Source: Sphingopyxis indica (GTDB lineage: Bacteria; Pseudomonadota; Alphaproteobacteria; Sphingomonadales; Sphingomonadaceae). From it: a stretch of 64,000 nt of DNA. Positions 18,548 through 27,796 of this stretch are shown here, in pieces. The position numbers were made by a program, and so were the translations under genes. A model generated the notes under the pieces. It searched no databases. It was not told the origin of the DNA and saw only the letters and a list, made by a program, of their open reading frames with translations. The stretch's first letter is position 1. Every line of letters starts with the position of its first letter. The DNA lies in contig NZ_FZPA01000004.1 of assembly GCF_900188185.1 (NCBI RefSeq), positions 124,001 to 188,000 on the forward strand. The letters are read 5' to 3'.

Positions 18548-19045
18548 TTATGGCGTGACGATGATCACGACGCGGCGATTGTCCTGCCGCCCCTCGGCGG
18601 TCGCATTGCTCGAAACGGGCAGCGCCTCGCCGCGGCCCACCACCTGTCCCGGCGCGAAATGCATGCCGCCCGCGCGCATCGGCCGCGCGACCGTTTCGGC
18701 ACGCTCCTGCGACAGCGCGAGATTATAGGCGTCGGTGCCGACCGAGTCGGTATGTCCCTCGACCCGCGCGGTCCCGATCCCCACCGCGACCAGATGCCGG
18801 GCCATGGTGGCGATGCGATCCTCCTGTTCGGGCGGCAGCTTGCTCTCGTCGAAGGGGAAGAGCAGCCGGTCGTGAAAGGTCAGCGACCAGTCGGGATCGC
18901 CCTCGACAAAGCCTTCCGCCCTCAGCACCGCCATTTGTTCGGCGGTGAAGCCCGCGGGGCGCGGCAGGCTCTGGCACGCGGCGAGCGTCGCAAGCAGCAG
19001 CAACAGCGACAGGTTGCGCAGCGGAGCAAGAAGGGGCTGGGTCAT
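18548..19045 (-). CDS. yfiB: OmpA-family outer-membrane lipoprotein, YfiB-like
   Basis: A 165-residue lipoprotein (signal MTQPLLAPLRNLSLLLLLAT, lipobox LAAC with C24). After a short linker comes an OmpA C-terminal peptidoglycan-binding domain (about 55-165: FPFDESKLPPEQEDRI ... VEGHTDSVGTDAYNLALSQERA ... GRQDNRRVVI). Third gene of the yfiR-yfiN-yfiB operon, starting 22 bases after yfiN. In Pseudomonas YfiB sequesters the periplasmic repressor YfiR on cell-wall stress and so frees YfiN; the same role is inferred here from gene order. Confidence 0.85.
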   Translation of the reverse strand: MTQPLLAPLRNLSLLLLLATLAACQSLPRPAGFTAEQMAVLRAEGFVEGDPDWSLTFHDRLLFPFDESKLPPEQEDRIATMARHLVAVGIGTARVEGHTDSVGTDAYNLALSQERAETVARPMRAGGMHFAPGQVVGRGEALPVSSNATAEGRQDNRRVVIIVTP

Positions 19046-19067
19046 GGGGGGCTTTCCGTGCTTTCGA

Positions 19068-20267
19068 TCAGTTTCGGTTCGACAGCTTGTGCGCGTACAT
19101 GTCCGAATCGGCGACGGTGAGCAGCGCGGTGCCGTCGCCGCCGTCATCGGGGTAGATCGCAACGCCCACGCTGACCGCGGGGCGATAGTCTTCGCCATCG
19201 GTCAGCGCGACGGGTTCGGCCACGGCGTTGCAGATGCGCAGCGCCAACTCCTCGGCATCGGCGCGTGCGTCCACCGGTTCGGCGATGACTGCGAATTCGT
19301 CGCCGCCGATCCGCGCTGCGAAGTCGGCGCGGCGCAGGACGGCTCTGATCCGCGCGGCGAGCGCAACGAGCACCGCATCGCCCGCCGCATGGCCGAAACC
19401 GTCGTTCGCCGCCTTGAAATTGTCCACGTCGATGAACAGCAGCGCGAAGCGCGACCGGCGCGTTGCGGCGCCCTCGATGCGCGCGGCGAGCTGTTCGTCG
19501 AAGGCCGCGCGGTTCGGCATCGCGGTGAGCATGTCGTGCGAGGCGCGGTGCGCGAGCATCGCATGCTCGCTTTCCATATGGCCCTGCCAGCCCTGAAGCT
19601 CGTCGAGCAGCGCATTGATGTCGCCGCCGAGCCGGTCGAGTTCGGCGATGCCGAGGCTCTGCACGCGCTTGTCGAAGCGGCGGTGCAGGCGCACGTCGTG
19701 CGCGACGCTCGCGATTTCGCCGAGCGGCTTGACCAGTTCATATTCGAAGCGCCGCGCGAGCGCGACCGTGCCGAGGCCGGTGACGATCAGGCAGATGAGG
19801 CCGGCGAGCAGGCCGATGCGGACATAGTCGAGCAGGGTCGAGGAATCGCCGCTTATTTCGATCGTGCCGATGCGCGATCCGTTGCGCCTGACCGGCAGCG
19901 CAAAGGGTTCGGGAAAGAAGATGCGGGTGAGCAGCGGCGCCGGATCGGGCTGCGGCGAGACCCATTCGGTGAGCAGTGCGCCGCGATCGTCGAGGATACG
20001 CAGCTGCGCGATGCCAGGAATATGGGTAAGCGGCTCGATCCCCTCGCGCGCCGCCTGCGGGTCGCGGAAGACGAGGGCGGGCTCGACGCCATAGGCGCCG
20101 AGCTGCGCCGCAAGCTCGATATTGCGATCGGCATAGCCGCGCAGCGCGGCGACGCCCGCGAGCATGATCGCGAGGCCCGAGAGCGCGACCGCGAACAGGG
20201 TGACGCCGAAGTGAAAGCGCGAGAGCAGCTTTTGCAACGTGGTGCGCGGCGGCTTGCGGTCGCTCAT
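19068..20267 (-). CDS. yfiN: membrane diguanylate cyclase, YfiN/TpbB-like
   Basis: A 399-residue inner-membrane protein that makes c-di-GMP. Membrane segments lie at about 20-45 and 157-180, enclosing a periplasmic sensor domain. A HAMP-like region (about 180-230) precedes the GGDEF domain, with the intact active site RIGGDEF (GGDEF about 321-325) and the inhibitory-site pattern RRAD just before it (product feedback possible). The ATG overlaps the yfiR stop by ATGA, so the two are translationally coupled, as expected of an enzyme and its periplasmic inhibitor. Confidence 0.9.
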   Translation of the reverse strand: MSDRKPPRTTLQKLLSRFHFGVTLFAVALSGLAIMLAGVAALRGYADRNIELAAQLGAYGVEPALVFRDPQAAREGIEPLTHIPGIAQLRILDDRGALLTEWVSPQPDPAPLLTRIFFPEPFALPVRRNGSRIGTIEISGDSSTLLDYVRIGLLAGLICLIVTGLGTVALARRFEYELVKPLGEIASVAHDVRLHRRFDKRVQSLGIAELDRLGGDINALLDELQGWQGHMESEHAMLAHRASHDMLTAMPNRAAFDEQLAARIEGAATRRSRFALLFIDVDNFKAANDGFGHAAGDAVLVALAARIRAVLRRADFAARIGGDEFAVIAEPVDARADAEELALRICNAVAEPVALTDGEDYRPAVSVGVAIYPDDGGDGTALLTVADSDMYAHKLSNRN

Positions 20268-20800
20268 GATACGCTCCGCCCGATCTGGAGCACGCGCGGA
20301 TCGACCCGAAGCGGCCCGCGCGCGATCGCATCGAGATTGACCGAAAAGCTGAGCCCTGCCTCCCGATGGGCGAGGCAGAACATCGCCCCATAGAGGCACG
20401 CCGGATCGTCGTCGGTGATCGTCAGGACGGGGCGCGCGCGGACCCATTGCACCAGCCGCATCCGGTCCGCTGACGACAGGCGGCCGAGGTAGAGGATATC
20501 GCAGCCGCCGTTCGCAATCACCGCGCCGGCAGAGGTCTTTCGCAGGCTCAGCGGCCGGTCGCCGGGAATGTCGGGCGCAAGCGAACTGGCGAGGCGCGGC
20601 GTGCCGACCTGGCAGAGCGTCAAACTGTCGCCCGCGCGCCGGCCGGGCCAGCCGACATAGCTGATGATCCCGCCGACCATCCGGTTGACCGCTTCGGTCA
20701 GGCCGCCGCCGCTTTCGTCGACGATCGCCTGGCTTGCCTGCTGCACCGTCATGCCCGGCGTGGCGAGCGCGGCGCCGATCAGGAACAAGGATGCCAGCAC
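20264..20800 (-). CDS. yfiR: periplasmic repressor of diguanylate cyclase, YfiR-like (DUF4154)
   Basis: About 178 residues, with an N-terminal hydrophobic export signal and a GTG start at 20798-20800; a slightly longer start cannot be excluded because no good Shine-Dalgarno is seen. Four cysteines, C63, C100, C135 and C142, match the two disulfides of Pseudomonas YfiR, including the 7-residue spacing of the last pair. IISYVGWPG and CDILYLGRL are DUF4154 features. First gene of the operon, before yfiN and yfiB. Confidence 0.88.
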   Translation of the reverse strand: MLASLFLIGAALATPGMTVQQASQAIVDESGGGLTEAVNRMVGGIISYVGWPGRRAGDSLTLCQVGTPRLASSLAPDIPGDRPLSLRKTSAGAVIANGGCDILYLGRLSSADRMRLVQWVRARPVLTITDDDPACLYGAMFCLAHREAGLSFSVNLDAIARGPLRVDPRVLQIGRSVS

Positions 20801-20883
20801 AACCGAAAAACCCCAGCTTGCGCCGGGAAACCAGCGCCCGGCTGCGGCCGCGTCCGCTAGCTTAACCTATGTAAAAGTCAAGA

Positions 20884-20907
20884 AAATTGGCGTCATGACG
20901 TCAATTT
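20884..20907. promoter_or_regulatory. 24-bp near-perfect palindrome upstream of yfiRNB, candidate operator
   Basis: The core TTGGCGTCATGACGTCAA (20887-20904) extends by AAA and TTT on each side. Only one of the 12 base pairs is mismatched (G20890 against T20901). It lies 84 bases upstream of the yfiR start and 29 beyond the msrA stop. No T-run follows a hairpin loop and the palindrome has no loop, so an operator is likelier than a terminator. Confidence 0.6.
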
Positions 20908-20935
20908 ATGTCCCGAATGGAGACAGTTTTGCCGG

Positions 20936-21472
20936 TCAGGCCGGGCGCAGACGCTCGCCGAATCCCTTGCGCAGCTTGGCGAGCTTGGGGGGGATGACCG
21001 CGAGGCAATAGGGGTTGCGCTGGCCTTCGCCGTCCCAATAGGCCTGGTGATAATCCTCGGCCGGATACCAGTCGGACGCGGGTTCGATCGTCGTCACGAT
21101 CGGCGCGGGCCAGCCGGGCTGCGCGCGCTCGATGCCCGCACGCGCCGCCGCGGCCTGCGCTTCGTCCAGCGGAAAGATCGCGCTGCGATATTGCGTGCCG
21201 ACGTCATTGCCCTGGCGGTTGAGCTGCGTCGGATCGTGCGTCGCGAAGAAGACGTCGAGCAGGTCGTCGTAGGAGATGACCGCGGGGTCATAGCTGATGC
21301 GGATCGCCTCGGCATGGCCGGTATCGCCGCCGCACACCTGCTTGTAGGTCGGGTCGGCGACGCTGCCGCCGATATAGCCGCTCTCGACACCTTCGACCCC
21401 GGCGAGCGATTGAAACACGGCCTCGGTGCACCAGAAGCAGCCACCGGCGAAAATCGCGGTCTCACGGGTCAT
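20936..21472 (-). CDS. msrA: peptide methionine-(S)-sulfoxide reductase MsrA
   Basis: A 178-residue repair enzyme. The catalytic motif [13 protein letters not shown] near the N-terminus holds the nucleophilic Cys; [29 protein letters not shown] and [10 protein letters not shown] are the standard MsrA blocks. Two consecutive ATGs exist; the second (21470-21472) has better spacing from AAAGGA. Reduces Met-S-sulfoxide in proteins, complementing MsrC at 11039. Transcribed in the same direction as yfiRNB but separated from it by the palindrome. Confidence 0.95.
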   Translation of the reverse strand: MTRETAIFAGGCFWCTEAVFQSLAGVEGVESGYIGGSVADPTYKQVCGGDTGHAEAIRISYDPAVISYDDLLDVFFATHDPTQLNRQGNDVGTQYRSAIFPLDEAQAAAARAGIERAQPGWPAPIVTTIEPASDWYPAEDYHQAYWDGEGQRNPYCLAVIPPKLAKLRKGFGERLRPA

Positions 21473-21527
21473 CATTTGTCCTTTGCGGGAAAAGTTCGTC
21501 CGGTGCCCAAAATAGGAAGCGGCGGCG

Positions 21528-22529
21528 CTATTCCAAGGGCGGTGGCGCGTCGATCAGCGGCGGATGGAGCGGTCGGCCCGCGGCGTCGGCCGCCTCGATG
21601 GCGGCAATCTCCTGCTCGAAGCTCTTCACCCGGTCGCCCCAGCGCGGGTGCGTGCCCGGCTGGATCAGCACCGGCCCGTTGCGCGTGCCGAAGCGCTCCC
21701 AGAAACGGATCGCGGTCTTGGGATCATAGCCGGCACCGCGCATCAGCCACACCGACAGCCGATCGGCCTCGACCTCGGTCTGGCGGAACAGCCGTGCGCT
21801 GCGCCCGAAATTCTGGAACAGTCCGCGATCGACGCCGGCGGCGTCGAGCCGCTCGCGGTGGCGCAATATATTATGCGCCAGCTCGTGCGCGACCGCTGCG
21901 GCAAGCTCGTCATCGTCGGCGGCGAAGGCGGCGAGGCCGGCGCTGATCAGCACCAGCCGCCCGTCCGCTGCGCCGCTTTCGGTATCGCGCGCCTCGACGC
22001 GAAAATCGCTTGCGCAGCCGGCGACGGGGTGGAGCGCAAAGCGCGTCGCGGCGTTCGACACGATCGTCGCGGCATCGAGAGGCGTCGCCGCCATCCGCGT
22101 TTCGAGCGCAGTGATGCGCGCAAAGGGATCGTCGGCATCGGCCGGGACGAGGATCGCCGCATCGTCGACCGCGGTGATCGTCTCGCCGGTCCGAAGGCCC
22201 GCCTCGGCGGCCGGCGAGCCCGGGGCGACCGCGGCAAGGAAGGGAAGGTCGAAGGCGGCCGCGCCATAGGCGGCAAGCGCTTCGCCGCGCCGGTCCGCGC
22301 CGTAAAGCCGCGGATCGCCCCAGATCCAGCCATATTGCGCCTGTTTCTCCGGGCACCAGCCGGCGTTGGCGGTGGTCAGCCGAAAGCCGATCGCCGCGAC
22401 CCGCGCTTCGAGCGCGGCGAGAGTGCGATAGGGCGAGGCGGGCGATGCAGTCTCCGCGGGCACGGCCGCTGCGGGAGCGGTGAGTGCGGCGGCGAGCAAG
22501 GCAAGGAACGGACGGACGAGCGGCGGCAT
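21528..22529 (-). CDS. exported M48-family metallopeptidase with PDZ-like insert
   Basis: A 333-residue protein with a signal peptide ([25 protein letters not shown]). A PDZ-like segment with [20 protein letters not shown] (about 98-117) precedes the peptidase domain. The zinc site is HELAH in [13 protein letters not shown], with the third ligand Glu in [14 protein letters not shown]. The family includes the periplasmic chaperone-protease BepA; a similar quality-control role is possible, not proven. Upstream lies repeat A3. Confidence 0.88.
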   Translation of the reverse strand: MPPLVRPFLALLAAALTAPAAAVPAETASPASPYRTLAALEARVAAIGFRLTTANAGWCPEKQAQYGWIWGDPRLYGADRRGEALAAYGAAAFDLPFLAAVAPGSPAAEAGLRTGETITAVDDAAILVPADADDPFARITALETRMAATPLDAATIVSNAATRFALHPVAGCASDFRVEARDTESGAADGRLVLISAGLAAFAADDDELAAAVAHELAHNILRHRERLDAAGVDRGLFQNFGRSARLFRQTEVEADRLSVWLMRGAGYDPKTAIRFWERFGTRNGPVLIQPGTHPRWGDRVKSFEQEIAAIEAADAAGRPLHPPLIDAPPPLE

Positions 22530-22622
22530 CGGCGCGGGCTTATCAAGCTCCGCCTGTCGCGACCATGAATTTCGCGACGCGAAAGGCGGCCGTATCGCTG
22601 GAAATTGCAACCGCTTTCGGAC

Positions 22623-22821
22623 GATACCAGTCGTAGGGATAAGGAAGCCCCTCCCCTTCAGGGGAGGGGCAACGAAGACTTGGCAGTCCTGAGCTTGTCG
22701 AAGGGCTGCCTAGTCGCAGTGGGGTGGGGGCCATCGGCCTTGCGCTACGCCCATGACCCCCACCCCAACCCCTCCCCTGAAGGGGAGGGGCTTAAAGGCC
22801 GCAACGTCCTCTCCCCACCCC
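22623..22821. repeat. family A repeat copy 3, inverted partner of copy A4
   Basis: It starts GATACCAGTCGTAGGGATAA, contains the palindromes at 22648-22669 and 22769-22790, and ends CTCCCCACCCC. It is nearly identical over its whole length to the reverse complement of 25242-25426, except that A3 carries an extra TCCTGAGCTTGTCGAAGG near 22687-22704, a family C fragment. The gap 22530-22944 holds nothing else that I recognise. Confidence 0.9.
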
Positions 22822-22944
22822 AAAGCCGCCGCGCGTCTGCAAGGGACATTATCCGCCGACAAACAGGAACTGCCCGCATTGATCGACCCGCGTGCAACGC
22901 ACCGGCCTCTTGCCTATCGCGGGGCGAGCGACGATAGGGCGGCG

Positions 22945-23997
22945 ATGACCGAGGCTTCGTCCGCCAGAACCCGCCCCGCCGCGCTGTCGCGCTGGCTGTG
23001 GGTCGTCGCATTGCTCGTGATCGCCATCGTTGCGGTCGGCGGCATCACCCGCCTGACCGAATCGGGCCTGTCGATTACCGAGTGGAAGCCGGTGTCGGGT
23101 ATCCTGCCGCCGCTGAGCGATGCGGCATGGCAGGCCGAGTTCGAGAAATACAAGCAGATTCCCGAATATCAGCAGATCAATCGCGGCATGTCGCTCGCCG
23201 CGTTCAAGGGCATTTTCTTCTGGGAATGGCTGCATCGCATCCTCGGGCGGTTCGTCGGGCTCGCGCTGCTCGTGCCGCTCGTCTGGTACGCTTTCCGCCG
23301 CGCGATCCCCGCGGGCTACGGCTGGCGGCTGTTCGCGCTCGCCGCGCTCGTCGGGCTGCAGGGCGCGATCGGCTGGTGGATGGTCGCCTCGGGGCTCGTC
23401 CAGCGCACCGACGTCAGCCATTTCCGCCTCGCGACCCATTTGCTGACCGCGCTGTTCCTGCTCGCGGGCCTCGTCTGGACCGCGCGCGACCTCGCGCAGC
23501 TGGCGCGCGATCCCGGCGCGCGTCCGGCGCGGCTGACCGGCGGCGCGATCGCGGTGATCGCGGTGCTCGTCGTCCAGCTCTTGCTCGGCGCGTGGACCGC
23601 GGGGCTCAACGCCGGCTATGTCGCGAACACCTGGCCGCTGATGAACGATCGCCTCTTCCCCGAAGGTATCGACTGGTCGTCGGGCGCGTGGATGGCGATC
23701 ACCAACGACCCCTTCCTGATCCATTTCCTCCATCGCTGGTGGGCGTGGGTCGCGGCGCTCGCGCTGCTGCTTCTTGCGCGCGCGCTGTGGCGGCGCGGCG
23801 GCCGGACCGAGGCGCGGCTGCTGCTGCTCGTCGTCGCGGCGCAGATGACGCTCGGCATCGCGACCGTCGTCACCGGCGTGTCGATGTGGATCGCGGTGCT
23901 GCATCAGGTTACGGGCGCGCTGCTGGTCGCGACCACCGCCGCGGCGCTGCACCGGCTGGGACGCTGCGACGCACAGGGCGCTGCCCCCAAAATGTGA
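22945..23997 (+). CDS. ctaA: heme A synthase (CtaA/Cox15 type)
   Basis: A 350-residue membrane enzyme converting heme O to heme A for aa3-type cytochrome oxidase. Eight hydrophobic segments. The four heme-ligand histidines are visible in [34 protein letters not shown] and [32 protein letters not shown] is the Cox15-type N-terminal signature. The start ATG 22945 was chosen because the hydrophobic start follows and upstream frame is repeat sequence. No other oxidase genes are nearby. Confidence 0.93.
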   Translation: MTEASSARTRPAALSRWLWVVALLVIAIVAVGGITRLTESGLSITEWKPVSGILPPLSDAAWQAEFEKYKQIPEYQQINRGMSLAAFKGIFFWEWLHRILGRFVGLALLVPLVWYAFRRAIPAGYGWRLFALAALVGLQGAIGWWMVASGLVQRTDVSHFRLATHLLTALFLLAGLVWTARDLAQLARDPGARPARLTGGAIAVIAVLVVQLLLGAWTAGLNAGYVANTWPLMNDRLFPEGIDWSSGAWMAITNDPFLIHFLHRWWAWVAALALLLLARALWRRGGRTEARLLLLVVAAQMTLGIATVVTGVSMWIAVLHQVTGALLVATTAAALHRLGRCDAQGAAPKM

Positions 23998-24078
23998 CGC
24001 GAGGTATCATATTACCCGTCAGCAATCGCGCGCTGAGCTTGACTTTCGGCGCGTCACTCGTCATTGGGCCGCATCGAA

Positions 24079-24119
24079 GCGCCGCCGCGTCCGTTCGGAT
24101 CAGGCGGCGCGGTTTGTTT
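24079..24119 (+). promoter_or_regulatory. hairpin in the rplM leader (terminator or leader element)
   Basis: GCGCCGCC (24079-24086) pairs with GGCGGCGC (24103-24110), followed by GGTTTGTTT. It may end ctaA transcription or be part of a regulatory leader of rplM-rpsI, whose mRNA start is not known. The sequence alone does not decide. Confidence 0.4.
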
Positions 24120-24175
24120 CCGGACGGCGGGCGGCAAGCCCTATGCCCAAGTCCATCTCTGTCAAGGAGCGTGCC

Positions 24176-24655
24176 ATGAAGGCGCTGACCAAGACGACCC
24201 AGTCGGCGAACGCCGCGACGGTCGAAAAGAAATGGGTGCTGATCGACGCCGACGGCCTGGTCGTGGGCCGCGTCGCGACGATCATCGCCAACATCCTGCG
24301 CGGCAAGCACAAGCCGAGCTTTACCCCGCATGTCGATTGCGGCGACAATGTCATCGTCATCAATGCCGAAAAGGTGCAGTTCACCGGCAAGAAGATGGCC
24401 GACAAGCGCTATTACAAGCACACCGGCTATGCCGGCGGCATCAAGGAAACCAGCCCCGCGAAGATCCTCGAGGGCCGCTTCCCCGAGCGCGTGCTCGAAA
24501 AGGCCGTCGAGCGCATGATCCCGCGCGGCCCGCTCGGCCGCCAGCAGATGCGCAACCTGCGCATTTTCGCGGGCACCGACCATCCGCACGCCGCGCAGAA
24601 CCCCGAAGTGATCGACGTCGCGTCGATGAACCGCAAGAACAAGGTGGGTGCATAA
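24176..24655 (+). CDS. rplM: 50S ribosomal protein L13
   Basis: A 159-residue large-subunit protein. The body [52 protein letters not shown] and [20 protein letters not shown] is L13 throughout. Start ATG 24176 follows AAGGAGCGTGCC. The stop TAA shares one base with the rpsI start, the usual tight rplM-rpsI pair. Confidence 0.98.
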   Translation: MKALTKTTQSANAATVEKKWVLIDADGLVVGRVATIIANILRGKHKPSFTPHVDCGDNVIVINAEKVQFTGKKMADKRYYKHTGYAGGIKETSPAKILEGRFPERVLEKAVERMIPRGPLGRQQMRNLRIFAGTDHPHAAQNPEVIDVASMNRKNKVGA

Positions 24656-25152
24656 TGGCTGACGAACAGACCATGACCGATCTCAAGGATCTCGCCGGCG
24701 CCGTCGAAGGCGTCGAGACCCCGGAAACGCCGTCGGCGCCGCTGCGCGAGCAGCAGCTCGACAAGCAGGGCCGCGCCTATGCGACCGGCCGCCGCAAGGA
24801 CGCCGTCGCCCGCGTGTGGGTCAAGCCCGGTTCGGGCAAGATCACCGTCAACGGCCGCGACCAGGAAGTCTATTTCGCGCGCCCGACGCTGCGCCTCGTC
24901 ATCAATCAGCCCTTCGGCCTGACCGACCGCGTCGGCCAGTATGACGTCGTCGCGACCGTCAAGGGCGGCGGCCTGTCGGGCCAGGCGGGCGCCGTGCTGC
25001 ACGGCATCGCGCAGGCGCTGACCCGTTACGAGCCCAAGCTGCGCGGCACCGTGAAGGCCGCGGGCTTCCTGACCCGCGACAGCCGCGCGGTCGAGCGCAA
25101 GAAGTACGGCAAGGCGAAGGCCCGCCGCAGCTTCCAGTTCTCGAAGCGCTAA
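24655..25152 (+). CDS. rpsI: 30S ribosomal protein S9
   Basis: A 165-residue protein. An acidic N-terminal extension of about 40 residues ([15 protein letters not shown] ...) precedes the S9 core, which begins [20 protein letters not shown] and ends with the basic tail [11 protein letters not shown] that reaches the ribosomal P site. The extension is common in alphaproteobacteria. Overlaps rplM by one base. Confidence 0.98.
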   Translation: MADEQTMTDLKDLAGAVEGVETPETPSAPLREQQLDKQGRAYATGRRKDAVARVWVKPGSGKITVNGRDQEVYFARPTLRLVINQPFGLTDRVGQYDVVATVKGGGLSGQAGAVLHGIAQALTRYEPKLRGTVKAAGFLTRDSRAVERKKYGKAKARRSFQFSKR

Positions 25153-25182
25153 TCATTTTTCCGCCGACGGGTGGAGAAAAGG

Positions 25183-25213
25183 AAGGGCGGTCCGGCGACG
25201 GGCCGCCCTTTTT
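25183..25213 (+). terminator. rho-independent terminator of rplM-rpsI
   Basis: GGGCGGTCC (25185-25193), loop GGCGAC, GGGCCGCCC (25200-25208), then TTTTT. A 9-bp stem with one wobble pair, 32 bases after the rpsI stop. Confidence 0.9.
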
Positions 25214-25241
25214 CGTGGCGGACGAGCGGGGATGTCGGTTT

Positions 25242-25426
25242 CGGGGTGGGGAGCGGACGTTGCGGCCTTTAAGCCCCTCCCCTTCAGGGGAGGGGTTGGG
25301 GTGGGGGCCATCGGCGTAGCGCAAGGCCGATGGCCCCCACCCCACTGCGACTAGGCAGCAAGCTGCCAAGTCTTCGTTGCCCCTCCCCTGAAGGGGAGGG
25401 GCTTCCTTATCCCTACGACTGGTATC
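25242..25426. repeat. family A repeat copy 4, inverted partner of copy A3
   Basis: Reverse complement of A3 at nearly every position, from the GGGGTGGGGAG end to GACTGGTATC. It lacks the 18-base family C fragment present in A3, so it reads CAGCAAGCTGCC there. The pair brackets ctaA, rplM and rpsI. The gap 25153-25458 contains only the terminator and this repeat. Confidence 0.9.
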
Positions 25427-25458
25427 GCCCGTTTCCAGACGATCCGCGAACTGCCGGC

Positions 25459-26505
25459 CTAGAGCAAATCGAGGCTTCCCAGCGCGAGCGCCTGCCGCGC
25501 CGGGCGTTCGGCCATCACCGCGAACATCTCGTCCCCGCGCGGCGTGCGTTCGACGTTCATCGACGCGAAGACCGCCATGAAATAGCCGCTGAGCGCGCCG
25601 ACGCGATAATCGTCCCACAGCGCGTCGGCGTCGGCTTCGATCCCCTGCGCCCGCAAGGCCGAGAGCCAGCGGTCGAACGCCGGGCGGTCGGCGGCCGCGC
25701 GCTCGACCGGATCGGCGATGCTGGTGCCGACCAGATAGGCAAGGTCGGCGGCGCCGCTGCCGCGGCCAAGCGTCTGCCAGTCGACCAGCCAGCATTCGCG
25801 CGGGTCGGGCGCGAAGAGGATATTGTCGAGGCGAAGATCGCCGTGGACGATCGTCCGCGCCGCCGGCGTGCGCGTCAGCCAGGCTTCGAGCCGCTCGACG
25901 AGCGCCGCGCCGACGCCCAGAATGTCGGGCGCGAGCCGTCCGGCATAGCGCTCGCGAAAGCCGAGATAGAGCTGCGGAAACAGCGCGCGGACCAGATCGC
26001 CGCTATCGCGCGAAAGCCACGGCAGCGCGTCGAGCCGCGCATCGTTCCACAGCAGCGCGTGCAGCCCCGCCGCCGCGTCGATACAGGGGCCGAGCGCGTC
26101 GAGACCCATCCCCGCGAGCTGATCGCCCGGCCGCGCGGGAGCAAGGTCGGCGAGCAGCAGAATGAAGTCGACGCCGTCCGGCGCAATCTGTGCATGATAG
26201 CAATGCGGCGCCGCGACGCCGCTGTCCGCCGCCAGTTCGCGATACCAGCTCACTTCCTTGACATAGGTGCCGGTCAGCGCCGCGATATTGCGGCTCGCCG
26301 CGTCGTGGCTCGGGCATTTGGCGACGATGCTCGCGGGCGCGTCGTCGATGCCTTCCGCCCAGTCGAGCGTCAGGCGGAAGCTGTCGCACATCTGGCCGGT
26401 CCCGACCTTGGCGGTCGTGAAGCCGCGCAGCGCGCCCGCGGGTTGCCCCAGCCGCGCCGCGATCCAGGCCGGGGTCATCGCCTCCGGCGACGTCGGAAAG
26501 CTCAT
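25459..26505 (-). CDS. phosphotransferase (aminoglycoside-phosphotransferase/EcKinase-like fold)
   Basis: A 348-residue kinase-fold protein. The catalytic loop is VHGDLRLDNILF with the metal-binding VDWQTLG further on; an N-lobe Lys in SIVAKCP is the likely ATP-contact residue. The small-molecule substrate is unknown: the family covers aminoglycosides, choline, ecdysteroids and acyl-CoA-related compounds. Its ATG overlaps the stop of the next gene upstream (26502-27602) by ATGA, so the two are translated together and probably act on one compound. Confidence 0.85.
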   Translation of the reverse strand: MSFPTSPEAMTPAWIAARLGQPAGALRGFTTAKVGTGQMCDSFRLTLDWAEGIDDAPASIVAKCPSHDAASRNIAALTGTYVKEVSWYRELAADSGVAAPHCYHAQIAPDGVDFILLLADLAPARPGDQLAGMGLDALGPCIDAAAGLHALLWNDARLDALPWLSRDSGDLVRALFPQLYLGFRERYAGRLAPDILGVGAALVERLEAWLTRTPAARTIVHGDLRLDNILFAPDPRECWLVDWQTLGRGSGAADLAYLVGTSIADPVERAAADRPAFDRWLSALRAQGIEADADALWDDYRVGALSGYFMAVFASMNVERTPRGDEMFAVMAERPARQALALGSLDLL

Positions 26506-27602
26506 CGCGCGGGGTCCATCAGGCCCGTAAGGCCGGTCGGCGCGTGCGGGCCGACGAATAATTGTTCGAGTACGCCGGTGCCGCGATGCATGGCATCGCC
26601 GTCGGCCAGTTCGGCGGTGACGAGCGCCTGGATGTGCATCGCGAGCGGATTGGCCCAGCTTCGTTCCTCCTCGGTCAGCGCGTCATGCGCGACGACCGGA
26701 TCGGCGCCGTGATCGAAGCCATGGCCCCAGACTGGATGCGTGTAGCCGAGGCCGCTCATCGCGAAGACCGGCCCGGACGGCACGAGTGCCAGCGTGCTGC
26801 GGGCTCCGAGATCGACGTCGAGCCGCGCGAGCCGCCGCGTTCCCGATTCCCACGTCGCGGCGAAGGTCGCGCCATCGAAATGGCGTTCGACGCCGCCATC
26901 GCCGACGATCACCGCGCGGCGGTTCCACGGGCTGCCCTCGCCGTCGTCGTTGCTGTGGAAGAAGAGCGAGCGGCCGGCGAAATTGCACGGCGTCCACAGC
27001 CAGAAGAACTGGCTGAAATTGCCCTGCGGCGGCGGCTGCGATTCGGCGGCCCCGACGGGGCGTATCCCCCAGCTGCGGTCGCGCGTGCCGGTCCAGCCGG
27101 CATCGAGGTCGATCCGCTGTCCGTCGACCGACAGCCAGCCCGACCAGCGGCCGTTCTGCGTCATGCGCGTATAGTCCATGAACAATCGCGTGCCGTTGCG
27201 GCGGACGAAGCGCGGCTCCAGAATCGGGAAATGACGCCCGGTGAACAGCAGCTCGCCCGCGAGCAGGCCGTCGTTCGCCGCGATGGTCAGAGCGAGGCGC
27301 TCGAGCGGGGCGTCGATATGGATCGCGATCGGGCCGACCGCCAGGTCGAGCCGCTCGCCGCCCGAGCGGCGGCTCGCATGGAGGATATGCTGCACGCCAT
27401 CGACGATGACGCTGAAACTCGCATCGACGATGCCGAGCTGCGGGTAAAAGCCCATCGCCGCGGCGAAGAAGAGCGACCCGTCGGCGCTGTAGCCGTTGAA
27501 GAAATAGCGGTCATAGAAATTGCGGTCGGTGCCCGCGAAAGCCACCGGCTCGCTCGTCTGGTGCAGCGGATACTCGTCGCCTTTTGTCAGCATCATCCTC
27601 AT
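26502..27602 (-). CDS. protein of unknown function coupled to the phosphotransferase
   Basis: A 366-residue cytosolic-looking protein without signal peptide. It reads as a beta-rich fold: FAGTDRNFYDRYFFNGYSAD, DASFSVIVDGVQHILHASRR, MTQNGRWSGWLSVDGQRIDL, TGTRDRSWGIRPVG, FFWLWTPCNFAGRSLFFHSN. This resembles the lipocalin-like DUF7064/DUF7065 proteins that I recall beside phosphotransferases in sphingomonads and mycobacteria; I am not certain of that assignment. Several ATGs near 27596-27602 are possible starts. First gene of a two-gene operon. Confidence 0.7.
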   Translation of the reverse strand: MRMMLTKGDEYPLHQTSEPVAFAGTDRNFYDRYFFNGYSADGSLFFAAAMGFYPQLGIVDASFSVIVDGVQHILHASRRSGGERLDLAVGPIAIHIDAPLERLALTIAANDGLLAGELLFTGRHFPILEPRFVRRNGTRLFMDYTRMTQNGRWSGWLSVDGQRIDLDAGWTGTRDRSWGIRPVGAAESQPPPQGNFSQFFWLWTPCNFAGRSLFFHSNDDGEGSPWNRRAVIVGDGGVERHFDGATFAATWESGTRRLARLDVDLGARSTLALVPSGPVFAMSGLGYTHPVWGHGFDHGADPVVAHDALTEEERSWANPLAMHIQALVTAELADGDAMHRGTGVLEQLFVGPHAPTGLTGLMDPAR

Positions 27603-27796
27603 CCCGTTTTTTCTTGCAACCTAACGGCAGGATGGGCTGCGTCAATCCGGCCGCGAGGCGGCGGGCGACATGGCGCGGATGTTGCCGGCGAGGCCGGGCC
27701 GCACGGCGGCAGCGATGGTGCGAAAGGATCGCGGCGCTTGTCGCGACCCGCAGCGCGCGGTAGGGCGCGCGAGACGCGCAGCAAGGACGGCGAGGC

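Noticed and set aside
20884-20907. Terminator of msrA
   Set aside because: The palindrome has no loop and no T-run; an operator for the downstream yfiR operon is more plausible.
22623-25426. Composite transposon bounded by inverted repeats
   Set aside because: The enclosed genes are core genes (ctaA, rplM, rpsI) and no transposase exists; the repeats are members of a dispersed intergenic family.
25459-26505. Aminoglycoside resistance gene
   Set aside because: Only the general kinase-fold motifs are shared; coupling to an unknown-function gene and lack of resistance context argue against it.
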